From: Smallanthus sonchifolius
Taxonomy: Eukaryota > Streptophyta > Magnoliopsida > Asterales > Asteraceae
Assembly (NCBI GenBank): GCA_023525975.1
Contig: CM042032.1
Location: 75,910,260 to 75,974,259 of the forward strand
Direction: 5' to 3'
DNA length: 64,000 bases
Both the position numbers and the translations under genes were made by a program. Shown piece by piece: positions 47,309 to 58,984 of this stretch. The notes under the pieces were generated by a model. It saw nothing but the letters and a program-made list of their open reading frames with translations, was not told where the DNA came from and did no database searches. The number at the start of each line of letters is the position of its first letter. Position 1 is the stretch's first letter.

Positions 47309-50302
47309 TCAAACAAGCCTATCAGGAGGCTTCTTCTTGATCCTAACCGGCACCGCTTTTATCCTACGCGGCCTACCGATCCTCCAACTCTTCAACATCC
47401 TCATACTTCTATCAAACAGTGGACCTATATCACTCAGGTCCTTCCACCACAGCTTATACCTACCCGGTCCGAACATGATACGCATCAAATATCCTAGAAG
47501 CTTCTTACCCCTCGACGTCCCCACACTTGGGGTTTGCATTTCCCTAAACTCACATGGATCTTTCAACACACGGGTTCTCTTACGAGGTGGCCTAGACTTA
47601 GGGGTACTAAAATTATGCCTCGGCTCAGGAATTTTCCACTTAGAATGAGCAACTATGGTGGGCAAAGGCTCGAGTAGGGGTATTTCTAAGGATGTGATTT
47701 CTAAGCCTCCACCAGGATCTCTGGGATCCTTTACAACCTCCACCAACTTCCCCACACTTGGGGTTTTTACCTATGATTTCTTTGAATTCTGCCATCATCT
47801 CCAGCAGATCATCAGGCACCTCATCGCCGTAATCGTCCGGCTCATCTAACAATCCTTCTAACTCTACCTCCCACTCAGATGGTTCTTTTAAATTAGGGGC
47901 GGGTTCACCTACTTCTATCTCTGGATCAGAGTCCCAATGGTTTTTCGTGAAGGCCTCAAGCATGCACACAGAGTGGCTATGCTTGCCAACATCCCTCTCG
48001 GACTTAGCAGTATCGAATGTGATCATCTCATCCCCCACACGGAATGTGAGTTTCCCGTCTAAGACATCGAGCATCGCCTTGGCGGTACGTAGGAACGGAC
48101 ATCCTAGGATGAGTGGAACTCTATCATCTATGTCCACGTCCAGAATGATGAAATCCACGGGGAAGACAAACTTACCTACTTTCACTAACAGATTCTCCAC
48201 AATTCCCTGTGGATACTTGACTGAGCGGTCAGCCAAGGAAATGCTCATGCTCGTCGGCTGCAGTTCACCTAGGTCCAACTGTTTATAGATAGAATATGGC
48301 ATCAGATTGATGCTAGCATCTAGGTCGGCCAACGCGTGGTGCGAGGGCAAACTGCCTAGGAGACACGGGATCGTGAAGCGTCCCGAATCTTCCAATTTCT
48401 CGGGCAGCTTGTTCTGCACCACAGCAGATCATTGCTCACTAAGTGAGACTTCAGAGATCCCTCCTAGTTTCTTCTTGTTGGAAAGAAGATCTTTGAGAAA
48501 CTTGCCATACTTAGGCATATGCTGGAGGACCTCTATGAATGGAAGATTGACCTTGAGTTGTTTAAACATATCAAGGAAAGTACCGTATTCCATAGCATTT
48601 TTATAAGGCAGCAAGCGCGCTGGATAGGGAACACGACTCTGGTCAATCTCGGGGGACTTCATCTCCACTCCCTTCTTCTTCTCCATTGCCCTCTCGGCAG
48701 GCTTCTCATCTACTATCTCCTCGTCCACCGGCTCTTCTAGTGTCTCCTCCATCTCCTGCTCTTCACTCATCTTAGCATCGATCGCAACAAATCGAGCTCT
48801 CCAATATACCTTCTTCACTTCCTCTACCGAAGGTATGCCATACTCAATGGAGTGGGAGTCATCCTCTACAGCCTATTTCTTCTCCACACTCCAAACTGAC
48901 ACGGCCATCACTAAAGCATTTGGGCCAGAAGATGTACCTCCTTGTCTACCCTTTGGGCTCTGAGCGATGTCTCCTACCGTGCGTTGCAAATACTGGAATG
49001 CCGACTGCTGATTCTTCAATAGAGTGTCGTGGCTATCCATTCTTTGCCTCGTGTCCTTGTCTTGCTGGACTAAGTAGGCAAGCAGTTGTGTCTGATTCTC
49101 GGGCATCTCTTCTATCTTTCTTGTATTGACACTGCTTCCCGAGCTCGCTCCATAGAACCTAGGCGGGTTATTTCCAGATCATTAAACCCAGGCGAGTTAT
49201 TTCCAGATCTCCATCCCGAGCCATAAGTATTGTTGTTATTATACCTTCGGTTCTGGTATTGGTTGCCAGCACAGTTCACATGCTCCTGATTATTTACGGG
49301 GCAATCTCGGGTGTCGTAGCCTCCCCTGCACACTTGACACCGCTGAGCACTGAGCTTCAGCTATTTAATCTCGTTAGCCATTGAGACAAGTGCAGCAGCC
49401 ACACTAGTCTCAATAGTGACCTGATGCACACCTCTAGGAGAAGAGGCGGGTGCTCTAGCAGTAGGAATGGAATTCCTAACAGAATGTGGATGCTGTTGTT
49501 CGGCTTGAGCGAAGCTCTCGAACATTTCCTCGCACTCATTAGGCTCGAGTATCTCCATGATATGGCCTCCTACAGTTGTGTTGAACATTTGCTGCTTCTC
49601 GAAGGTAAGGCCATTATAGAAATTCTCCAATAGCACAGAGTCAGAAAGACCGTGCTGGGGACATCGGCTCAAAATCACGTTGAACCGCTCCCAGGTCATG
49701 TGATAGGGCTCGTCGGGATCTATCCGGAAGGAGTGGATCTGATCCCTAAGGCAAGCGGCCCTGGAAGGTGGATAGTACTTCTTGAAGAACTTGGCTTCGA
49801 GATCCTCCCATGTGGTGATAGAATTGTCTGGGAGAGTGTCGAGCCAAGTAGATGCACGCCTAGAGAGGGAGAATGGGAAGAGACGTAAGTAGATAGCGTC
49901 CTTAGACACACCCGTGATATTGAATGTATCACATATCCGCGCGAAGCGGGACAAATGTCTCGGTGCATCCTCATCCTCGAGGCCATGGAATTAGGTGGCA
50001 TGAGGGATCGTACTCATGACATGAGATGGGATCTGCCAAGAATTGGTGTTCGGTATAGTGGGGCGTGTGATCGAAGATCTCGCGCCCGTGACCCCATCAC
50101 TGGCCTTCTGGTGTACTGTATGCCTCGCTGGTAGGTCAGCATCGCCCATTTGTGGAAAGGGGATTGGGCTAGTAGGACGTACCTGGGTGCTGCACAATGC
50201 TTTCAAACGCTCCCGGAAGCCGCGGGTGCGCTCGTGTAGCTCTTGCTCAAGCTCTAGGAAAGCTGAATAAGGTGGTGATCCCTGCGAGCGAGTATGGTGC
50301 AT
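47309..50302 (-). pseudogene. gag-pro: element C Gag-protease polyprotein
   Basis: Nearly full length, starting MHHTRSQGSPPYSAF. Gag is the best preserved here: LSRFARICDTFNITGVSKDA, ASTWLDTLPDNSITTWEDLE, NGLTFEKQQMFN. The zinc knuckle CQVCRGGYDTRDC near 49330 has His changed to Tyr. The protease is ADLDASINLMPY, so the glycine of DLGAS has become Asp. The tail FGPGRYKLWWKDLSDIG is near 47480. Breaks: stops near 49992, 49360, 48872 and 48426, a duplicated 20 bp stretch near 49160-49200, and a shift near 47750. No Pol domains follow. Confidence 0.9.
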
Positions 50303-50495
50303 AAACAGAAAGAATCTAGAAGGAAACAGAACAAAGACTCAAAGACACACAAAAAGACTCGATTCTAAATTAGACACTCAGATAAGACTCACTAGTAGCA
50401 CAGAAGACAAGTAGCACACAAGACTCACCAGAAAACAAAACAAACCAAAAATCACTAAAAGAACTAGTCAAAGCTAATATTGCTATTGCCAAGTG

Positions 50496-50912
50496 TCCCC
50501 GGCAGCGGCGTCAAAAACTTCATGTCGTCCAGACGGTCTATATAAACTATATTAAAAACCTAACCTAGACTCCTAAGTAATAATAGGAATACCTATGAAC
50601 TAAACCGCACTGACAGGCAAGTGTACCTATCGAGTGTAGCACTGCTTAACGGTAAACCGAGTTATCAAACCCTAGAGACACTATGTAACAAAACTAGAAT
50701 CTGACTTGGACTAAAGAATGATTTAGTTTGGGAGGTTACTACACTACTTTTTAAACTAATGAATTCCGAAAGCAAAGATCGACTCAACTATCGAGAACAA
50801 GATCTAAGGTGAAATCAGAAGATGGGAAGAATACTACCTAGGTCAGAATCTTACTTGCAAAGTACAACTTCTACCAGTTCTGGAAACTGTGATGAATCTG
50901 GGTTTCTAAAGA
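50496..50912 (-). repeat. primer site and 5' LTR fragment of element C
   Basis: The primer site on the plus strand is TCCCCGGCAGCGGCGTCA at 50496-50513, one base off the element B version. The LTR begins at 50520 and stops abruptly at about 50912. Confidence 0.85.
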
Positions 50913-51002
50913 ATTTATAAAAACCACTCTATGATACCATGATCTATTAGGATTTATAAGTTTTGAAATCACCAATCAAGAGTTTGGTGCACTGAAACGT
51001 AT
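50913..51002. other. filler sequence between two truncated LTRs
   Basis: 90 bp matching neither adjoining LTR. Its first 20 bp, ATTTATAAAAACCAC in plus orientation, are the inverse of GTGGTTTTTATAAAT at 56838, at the other end of element D. This looks like break-repair filler DNA. Confidence 0.5.
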
Positions 51003-52335
51003 TTTTTATTTATGGTTCTTATCTTTTGTTATTTGTTTCATCTATCTTGCACTATGATTCTGAATATTAGACTTTGTGTTGATGTTTTGATGATGGTAGT
51101 AGGCTAGATTTCTTGAACTAGCTAGATTTTGATGATTATGCGTTGCTAATTGGTTTGATTTTGGATTTCAGTTACTTTTTTATGGATTAACAATAAAGTA
51201 AAGAACTTGGTTTTGTTTGGTTGGATGTATATGCATATTTGATCTTGATTCATGATCTGTTGATTGTTCCATATGCTACTTTGTGAATGTCTTTTATGTA
51301 TGGTTGCATATTAGGTCACTAGCTGTGTGCATGTGATTGATTTATGGTTTACTGTCTTGTATACATAGGAACATCGATTGAGAGTTTATTAGGATTGAGT
51401 ATTCTACCTGCTTCAATAGCTGAGAGGTGCGGAGTTGTCGGATAATCTATGGTGTTAGGGTTTTTAGGTCAACTGCTCTGAAAGGAGGGTTCCTAGGGTT
51501 TCTTAGCATTCATTGTCATTCTGTGTCTTGTCAAGTGAAGTCAAGTTACTCCTTGCACTGAAAGGTGTATTGAGATAGTGAGACTGAAAGGTAATCTGTC
51601 TAGCGAGTACTTTAGTGTTGTTGGAGATAGCTGAGAGGTGATCCAACTAACTGGTGAGTTTCACACGTCCCTTAGGTTTCCTATTAGGTCACACCTAGAG
51701 AATGATCCGGGATCCACTAGGTTGTCTAAGTGTGTCGTATTATCAGAGCCCGGTTCCATCATAGTTTCCATATCTAAGAGATTTCCAAGATACATGCATA
51801 GGATTCAGAGTCTAGGTAGTGCTTTCCTTATTTGTGAGTTGTCTAAAGTCTTTTGCTTTATATTTGGTGTCAATAGTTAGGAATTCCACTAGTTATAGTT
51901 CACAACACAAATCCCACCAAATATAATTCAGTTTAGTTAGTTGAGTCAGAGTCTAGATAGAGTTGTCGCTAGTATCTCGTGGGTTCGATATTCGGACTTC
52001 ATTTGACTTTGCTACATTGGTCGGTACACTTGCCGGTTGTGTTGTCTAGTTTTAGGTTGAGTCTAGATTTATAAATTTAAATCTAGAGTGTCTAGGTTAG
52101 GTTTTATAGTTAGTTTTTATACACCGTCCAGCACACATCAAGTTTTTGGCGCCGTTGTCGGGGACACTTAGGCGATAGCGTATCTAACTTTGATTGAGCT
52201 TATCTGATTAATTGGTCTTTTTGTGTTTTGATTCTTTTCTATTTTGTTGAGTCTAGTTTGTGTGTCCTTTTGTGAGTCTTTATTTTTAGTATGTCTAGAT
52301 TGTATCTTGAGTCTGTCCGTTAATTTTCTGTCATT

Positions 52336-53678
52336 ATGTGTGAAATCTGTGGAAGACCCCATTTTACTCTTCGTTGCCCATATTCTTCGGGGGATTCTGC
52401 AAACTGCTATGATCATGCTTATCCGGAGGTACAGCCATTTGCGGAATATAGAACTAAAAAAGAGTTGAATGCCTGGTGAAAGGAAGCAAATGAGCAGTAT
52501 GAGAAAGATATCCAAGCATTAATTGCTTGCATTGGATCACATCGGCCTAAGAATCTGGAGCGTGTGGTTTATGATCATGAAGGGAACGGAATTGGGATTG
52601 AAACTGCATTGGGGGAGTTAATTCTGGCAACCCCATCACTTGAGACTATAATGGACGACATGCATATCACAGTGACAGAAGGTGAAGCACAAGTCCCACC
52701 TCCAGGTAAGTCTTCTGCTCTTAATCTAAATAGTGATGTAGTTTATACTGATTCCATGCAAGATCACAATGTTCCATTCGATTCTTTACACTTGTCTTGT
52801 GAGGATGATTTTTCACAGGAATCGTAGATAAAACCGAGGACAAAAATGAACGTCTTAGTCCCACCCTCGGACCTACAGGGTGTTAAGCAACTTCGGCCGG
52901 GTGTTTATGAATTTTCTTGGGATGATAGTGATGATGATACAATGCAGGAGTCACAGTAAACTCCAGGGCCTGAGATGATAATGGACATCAAAGTGCCACC
53001 TCCGGTTCAGCAAGACATCGAGCAAAAATTTTGGTGTCCCACACCATGGAATATTGATGATGGCTTTTGGAGTAATAAGGAAGATGTGATTGAAGAATAA
53101 GAGCTGATAGAGATCCCTAAAACCCCGACTGACGATGAGTGCTTTGAAGAAGGATTAGCTGGGTTATTCGAGACAGAGGATGATAGTGAGGATGAGTTTT
53201 TGGTTGAGATGATAGAAGAGGAGCAGGTCCCATCATGGGAGGATGAGTTGGTAGACCTGCCGACTCCTAATGTAGGAAGTTTCGACCCACTTGGCGATCT
53301 GAAATTACTTGAAGATCTGCTGTGCCAAGAGCCAAGTATAGGGAGGAAAGAAGAGGTGCAAGTGCAGGAGGTTATCAATGAACCACAAATAGAGCTGGTG
53401 TCAGACCCACCACATTGCACCCAGAGAGAGAGAACCACAAAGAGCCCGTGGAGGTAGTAAATGGTGGATCGCCACCCAGATCAGCACAACCACGGGACAG
53501 GGAACAGAGACGTATGGACCGGCATATTGTGAAGGTCCTGGGATGGTCATACAAGGATCATAGGATGCAAAATACTGGAGATGATCATGTACCACATTAC
53601 ATGCCACGTATCAGGTTTGGTCTAGGTAAGTTCAAGTATTGGTGGACCGAGCCGTTCAGATTTTTTAAACCCACTTAA
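52336..53678 (+). pseudogene. family 2 zinc-knuckle acidic protein
   Basis: A frame of about 447 residues starting MCEICGRPHFTLRC, a CX2CX3HX4C zinc knuckle with the spacing of the family 1 nucleocapsid knuckle, here at the very N-terminus. A long Asp/Glu-rich linker follows, then a C-terminal module FGLGKFKYWWTEP that parallels FGPGRYKLWWKDL of family 1. Four in-frame stops (52477, 52825, 52957, 53098) and one shift near 53410, in a GA run, break it; otherwise the frame is continuous. No capsid, protease or enzyme domain. It may have been an RNA-binding or packaging adaptor, but that is a guess. I know no named family with this architecture. Confidence 0.75.
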
Positions 53679-53796
53679 GGTCTACCACCAGAGTTTGTCA
53701 AATCAGTGGTAGACCAATCATACTAAATGGGTTGGACGGAGGCGGCATAAAGTAGAAGCCGCCTGATTAGGTTTGGTGCTCGGGTTAGAACCCGAG
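53679..53796 (+). repeat. three consecutive hairpins after the family 2 frame
   Basis: The stems are GGTCTACCAC/GTGGTAGACC (53679-53715), GGCGGC/GCCGCC (53741-53763) and CTCGGGTT/AACCCGAG with a 2 nt loop (53779-53796). They begin right after the stop codon. The last two are conserved in element E. Confidence 0.85.
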
Positions 53797-55165
53797 TGTA
53801 TAGTTTGTATAAGTTTGGGTTTATTTTGAGTCTATTTGATACTGTTTGGGTTTGCTGTGAGATTTATTTTGCAGGTATAGATCACACCGCCATACTCAAT
53901 CTCCATTCGGGCGGAGTCAGTTCAAATCTTATAATCATGTAAAGGGGACCCTGCAGAGTGTATGTGCAAGCCGCGAATAAAATGCTATACGGTTGCACAA
54001 GTGGATAAACAAAGCTGCACAGAATCATGCTATCATTACCAGCTAAGTCGTTTGCACTTTATTATTTTTATTTTTTATATTTTTTGAGTCGTTATTTTTA
54101 TTTTTTGTTGTTTCTTGGTTCACATTGAGAACAATGTGTCGTTTAAGTGTGGGGATGGGAAACGTCTTGATTCTAGTTTGTTTAGGTTTGTTTTTCTTTT
54201 ATAAAAAGTCTAAAAAAAAAATTCAAAAAAATGTCCTTTGAATTAGAGTTTTTACAAGCAAAATGGAAAATGATAGGTATAACTGGAAATTCTTGTAGAA
54301 TTTAAATGAAAATAAATGATAGAAAACGCATATAATTTGTGATTTTTGGTAGACGCAACCGATTTGAAAGCTTAAATATCTTGTGCGTGTTGTTTAGGTT
54401 AATTAATTGAATTAAATCATGAAATCTTGTAGGGTTTCATCTTAGGGTGTCGGAAAAACTGAAACTGCCAACATAGGGTGATAGGTACCACGTTAAGCTA
54501 GAATTTAGAGTTTTTTTTTTGAAATTTTCTTGGCACACCATTATCTTTTTATGAGAATAAATCCGAGTTTGGTGGCGCCCACATCCATATAATTCCATAT
54601 TCATGAGTAATTGATTAGAAGTGTGAGTTTTTCTTATGTGTTACCCTCCGGGATGGCCACTTGGAGAAAACGCCTCTAAGTGATTCTTATGTGCTTGTTG
54701 ATATAAGTTAGTCTATGTGTTACCTTCTGGGATAGCGACTTGGTTGAAACGCCTCTAGACGAAAGTTCATTTGCTTGAATTAATGCTCATTATCATACCA
54801 TTCAAACATGATTTCATCTAATTTCTAAAAAAACTGTAAATCTTAGTTTAACGTGATGGGAGAAATCTATACGGTTTAACTCGTGACTAAACATGACCGT
54901 GAGACGGGATTAGGTGGAACTGTAGCTCTTGAGTGTGGGACCAATAGATTAATTGATATGCTTGGTAAAATAGGAATTAGAACACAAACGGGGGCTTGAT
55001 AGTTGGTGTTGGGTTTATTCGGATCGAAATATCATTTGTTGCATTTTAACGCGTGATTATATCTGTGCTAATGAAATTTATAATATTGTTAAAGCTTGTA
55101 TTCCAGTTGTGATTCAATTGTAGGATCTTTTTCGAGGACGAAAAAAGGTTAAGTATGGGGATGTT
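53797..55165 (+). other. 3' region of element D
   Basis: Conserved block after TTTTGCAG (53867-53874) with CTCAATCTCCATTCGGGC near 53896, hairpin-plus-purine motif near 54121-54160, and the terminal tract GACGAAAAAAGGTTAAGTAT before the LTR. No independent gene. Confidence 0.7.
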
Positions 55166-56822
55166 TGATTTGTTGCAAAGCACACCTCTTATTCCTGTGT
55201 GTTTCGTGTCGTTTTTGTATAGCTTTAGAGTCATATTGAGTCATTTATGTTTAGTACTGAGTTGTGTCTTGGATTGTAGGTAATCAGGTGAGTTTGGAGC
55301 TTAAACGATCAAGAATGGTGAAGGCACGAGCGAACGAGGCAAAACGGAGAAAAGAACAAAACTTTCTGTGAAGATGGTTCCCTCGCAGTACGCGAGACAT
55401 GAGAGCCTTCCCCCTCGCGGTACGCGAGGGGTGTGATTTCAGTTCGCAACTATTTTGTCTCTCGCGGTACGCGAGAAACTGGACCAATGGGCCTCGCGGT
55501 ATGTAGGAGACCCCAATGTCGGCAATTTTAGCTATTTTTAAGGTATAAAAGCTTAAGTCCGTTTCTAGGGTTGAAAAGTCAATTCCAGACGTAAAGTTGA
55601 GAGCTTTTTGGCGATTTTGAGTGGGAGAGGTCACATGGGATCAAGGATTGAAGCGTTGGATGCGTGGAATGATTGGATTATCGTCTTTTCGGTTTATGTT
55701 TCTTATCTTTTGTTTTTTGATTCATCTATCTTGCACTATGATTCTGAATATTAGACTTTGTGTTGATGTTTTGATGATGGTAGTAGGCTAGATTTCTTGA
55801 ACTAACTAGATTTTGATGATTATGCGTTGCTAATTGGTTTGATTTTGGATTTCGGTTACTTTTTGATGAATTAACAATAAAGTAAAGAACTTGGTTTTGT
55901 TTGATTGGATGTATATGCGTACTTGATCTTGATTTATGATCTGTTGATTGTTCCATATCCTACTTTTTGAATGTCTTTCATGTATGGTTGCATATTAGGT
56001 CACTAGCTGTGTGCATGTGATTGGTTTATGGTTTACTGTCTTGTATCCATAGGAACATCGATTGAGAGTTTATTAGGATTAAGTATTTTGCCTGCTTCAA
56101 TAGCTGAGAGGTGCGAAGTTGTCGGGTAATCTGTGGTGTTAGGGTTTTTAGGTCAACTGCTCTGAAAGGAGGGTTCCTAGGGTTTCTTAGCATTCATTGT
56201 CATTTTGTGTCTTGTCAAGTGAAGTCAAGTTACTCCTTGCACTGAAAGGTGTATTGAGATAGTGAGACTGAGAGGTAATCTGTCTAGCGAGTACTTTAGT
56301 GTTGTTGGAGATAGCTGAGAGGTGATCCAACTAACTGGTGAGTTTCACACGTCCCTTAGGTTTCCTATTAGGTCACACCTGGAGAATGATCTGGGATCCA
56401 CTAGGTTGTCTAAGGGTGTCGTATTATAAGAGCCCGGTTCCATCATAGTTTCTGTATCCGAGAGATTTCCCAGATACATGCATAGGATTCAGAGTTTAGG
56501 TAGTGCTTTCCCTATTTATGAGTTGTCTAAAGTCTTTTGCTTTATATTTGGTGTCAATAGTTAGGAATTCCATTAGTTATAGTTCACAACACAAATCCCC
56601 CCAAATATAATTCAGTTTAGTTAGTTGAGTCAGAGTTTAGATAGAGTTGTCGCTAGTGTCTCATGGGTTCGATATCCGGACTTCATTTGACTTTGCTACA
56701 TTGGTCGGTACTTGCCGGTTGTGTGGTCTAGTATTAGGTTGAGTCTATATTTATAAATTTAAAGCTAGAGTGTCTAGGTTAGGTTTTATAGTTAGTTTTT
56801 ATAGATTGTCCAGCACACGTCA
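55166..56822 (+). repeat. 3' LTR of element D
   Basis: TGATTTGTTGC to CAGCACACGTCA. The U3 palindrome array is at 55381-55505, with four copies of which two are perfect, followed by the TATA box TATAAAA at 55544-55550. Confidence 0.9.
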
Positions 56823-56969
56823 AGTTTCTGATACCCCGTGGTTTTTATAAATTCTTGATTCATGAACCATATTCTCTTGATTGGATGTATATTCGTATTT
56901 GATTGGATGTATATGCGAATTTGGTGTCAATAAGCTAGAATTTATAAACCATATTCTCTTGCAAAAAGC
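56823..56969. other. scrambled filler between element D and element A
   Basis: 147 bp made of short pieces resembling family 2 LTR sequence (TTGATTGGATGTATATGCG twice, TTTGGTGTCAATA) and an inverted match to 50913-50930. Consistent with error-prone break repair rather than clean integration. Confidence 0.5.
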
Positions 56970-57391
56970 TCCCGTCACTGGCCCTCTGGTGCACTGTACG
57001 CCTCGCTGGTGGATCAGCGTCGCCCATGGTTGGATATGGAATTGGGCTAGGAGAACGTACCTGGTTGCTGCATAATGCTTTCAAACTCTCCCGAAAGTCG
57101 CGGGTGCGCTCGTGCAGCTCTCGTCCAGGTTCTAATGAAGCTGAATATGGTGGTGATACCTGTTAACGAGTGTGGTGCATAAACTGTCACAAGAATAAAA
57201 GAAAACAAACAAAGACTCAAGACAAGAAGACTCGATCCTATATTAGACTCACAGATAAGGCACACAAGTAGCAGACAGGACAAAGACACACAATTAAGAC
57301 TCAAAAACAAAACAAACCATAAATCACTAAAAGAACTTGTCAAAGCTAATATTGCTATTGTCAAGTGTCCCCGGCAACGACACCAAAAACT
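56970..57391 (-). pseudogene. gag-pro: 5' end of the element A gag, with primer site
   Basis: Gag starts at 57180 (MHHTR) and hits a stop at codon 6. It then reads on as the N-terminal part also seen in B and C (RRTVHQRASDG) up to the nested insertion. The primer site on the plus strand is TCCCCGGCAACGACACCA at 57368-57385. Confidence 0.8.
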
Positions 57392-58984
57392 TGATATCGC
57401 CCAGACAGTCTATAAAAACTATGAATAAAAACCTAATCTAGACTCCAAATTAAAAAATGGAAAACCTATGAACTAGATCGCACTGACAGGAAAGTGTACC
57501 TATCGAGTGTAGCACAGCTTAACGGTAAACCGGAATATCGAACCTTAGAGACACTATGTAACAAAACTAGACTCTGAAACGGACTAAAGATTGATTTGGT
57601 TTGGGGGGTTTACTGCACTACTATTAAACTAATGAATGCAGAAAACTCGAACTACTCAACTATCAGGATGAAAGTACTGAAGGTAAAATCAAAGGATGGG
57701 AAGAATACTACCTAGGTCGGAATCCTACTTGCAAAGTACAACTTCTACCGATTCTGGAAACTATGATGGATCTGGGTTTCTAAGGATGTCAACTAAAGAC
57801 TACCTAGTGGATCCCTAATCACTATCAAGGTGTCACCAACTAAGCTGCCTAAAGTTGTAATAACTCACCAGATGTTGGATCACTTCTCAGGTATTTCCAA
57901 CTATGATAAAGTACCCTAATAGACAGATTACCTCTCAGTCTCGCTGTCCACCAATACACTCACAGAATGCACGGGGTAATCTCAAGATAACAACTATGAC
58001 ACGAATAGCAACAATCACTAGACACCTAATACCGGCTTCCTCTCAGACAGCTGACACTCGGATTCCTAATGGCGAAGACTAAACGACTAATTCTCACCTC
58101 TCGGGTATTGAACTAGGATACACATTCAACTCTAATCAGTAATCAAAGACAACTCCTATGGCTACTACGTCTAGCAAACCACCCTAATCACAAACCCTAA
58201 GATCTATGACCAAGATACGCTAATCAAACTGGAAGACAACCACAACCAACGTAAGGAATTGAAATCAAACACAAGATCATATCTAAACATGCAATAACAT
58301 CACAATAATCAACTCAAGATCTTTTGCAAATCATAAACCCATTAATTGAATCCAAAAACCGAATAAAAACCGAAACTTTAACAAGTATTCATTATGTGAC
58401 CTAGGAAATATCAAAGTTCTAGCCTAGAATCATGCTTAAACAACCAAAAACAGAAGTAGAAACAAGATTCATGGTTTCAAACAAAGATAAAAATCGAATC
58501 TTGCAATTGAAAACGCTAAATCTAACGAACCCGGAAGCAAAGTCTCAATCTTTTCTCTTCAATCGACCTCCTAAGCTCCAAAATCTCCCTAATATCGTCC
58601 TCTGATGGCTGGAAATCGAACTCTTCCAAGAATGGGAATCAAATTCTATTTAAATCAAAATTAGGGTTTTTTCTCAGAAAATAGCTCTCTCGCGTACCGC
58701 GAAACATTATGGCCACGCGAGGAACAAAATAGTCGCTGCCGATTTTCCTTTCCCTCGCGTACCGCGAGAAACTGAAATTCAACATTTTTCATTTTTGAAC
58801 CTTGGACTTTCTTCGAGCTTCGTTCTCTTGCTCGGTTTCTTCACGTATTCACTAGTAATCCTTACGAGCTCCTCAAAACACAACATAGACTCAAATGTAC
58901 ATCAAAAAGACTCAAAAGAAACGTAAAACTATCTAAAAATGCACGAATACATTGGATTAAAGATGTGTGCTTTGCACTACATCA
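57392..58984 (-). repeat. 5' LTR of element A
   Basis: 1593 bp, partner of 28912-30528. Its palindrome array (58686-58774) has lost part of the second copy by a small deletion. It is followed by ACGAG. Confidence 0.9.

Larger units (their letters stand above)
46935..50912 (-). mobile_element. element C: family 1 internal region with truncated 5' LTR
   Basis: The minus-strand counterpart of element B: internal array (46935-47052), gag-pro frame, primer site and the first 393 bp of an LTR (50520-50912). The LTR then breaks off inside sequence matching B. Together with E it forms one tail-to-tail inverted partner of element B. Confidence 0.88.
51003..56822 (+). mobile_element. element D: family 2 Gypsy-derived element with truncated 5' LTR
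   Basis: 5' LTR fragment 51003-52140 (first ~500 bp missing), primer site 52147-52164 (TGGCGCCGTTGTCGGGGA), a single reading frame, three hairpins, the conserved 3' block, purine tract and complete 3' LTR 55166-56822 (1657 bp). The interior is only 3.0 kb. It shares primer site, LTR plan and C-terminal coding module with family 1 but lacks capsid, protease and Pol. Confidence 0.88.
28912..58984 (-). mobile_element. element A: outer family 1 Gypsy (Athila/Tat-like) element with nested insertions
   Basis: LTRs of the same family lie at 28912-30528 and 57392-58984, both on the minus strand. The flanking pentamers are ACGGG and ACGAG, a target duplication with one mismatch. Between the LTRs, its own internal sequence is split into 56970-57391 (primer site, gag start) and 30529-35333 (rest of gag, protease, 3' part). 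The intervening 21.6 kb is a nest of related elements. It has no reverse transcriptase or integrase. Confidence 0.8.
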
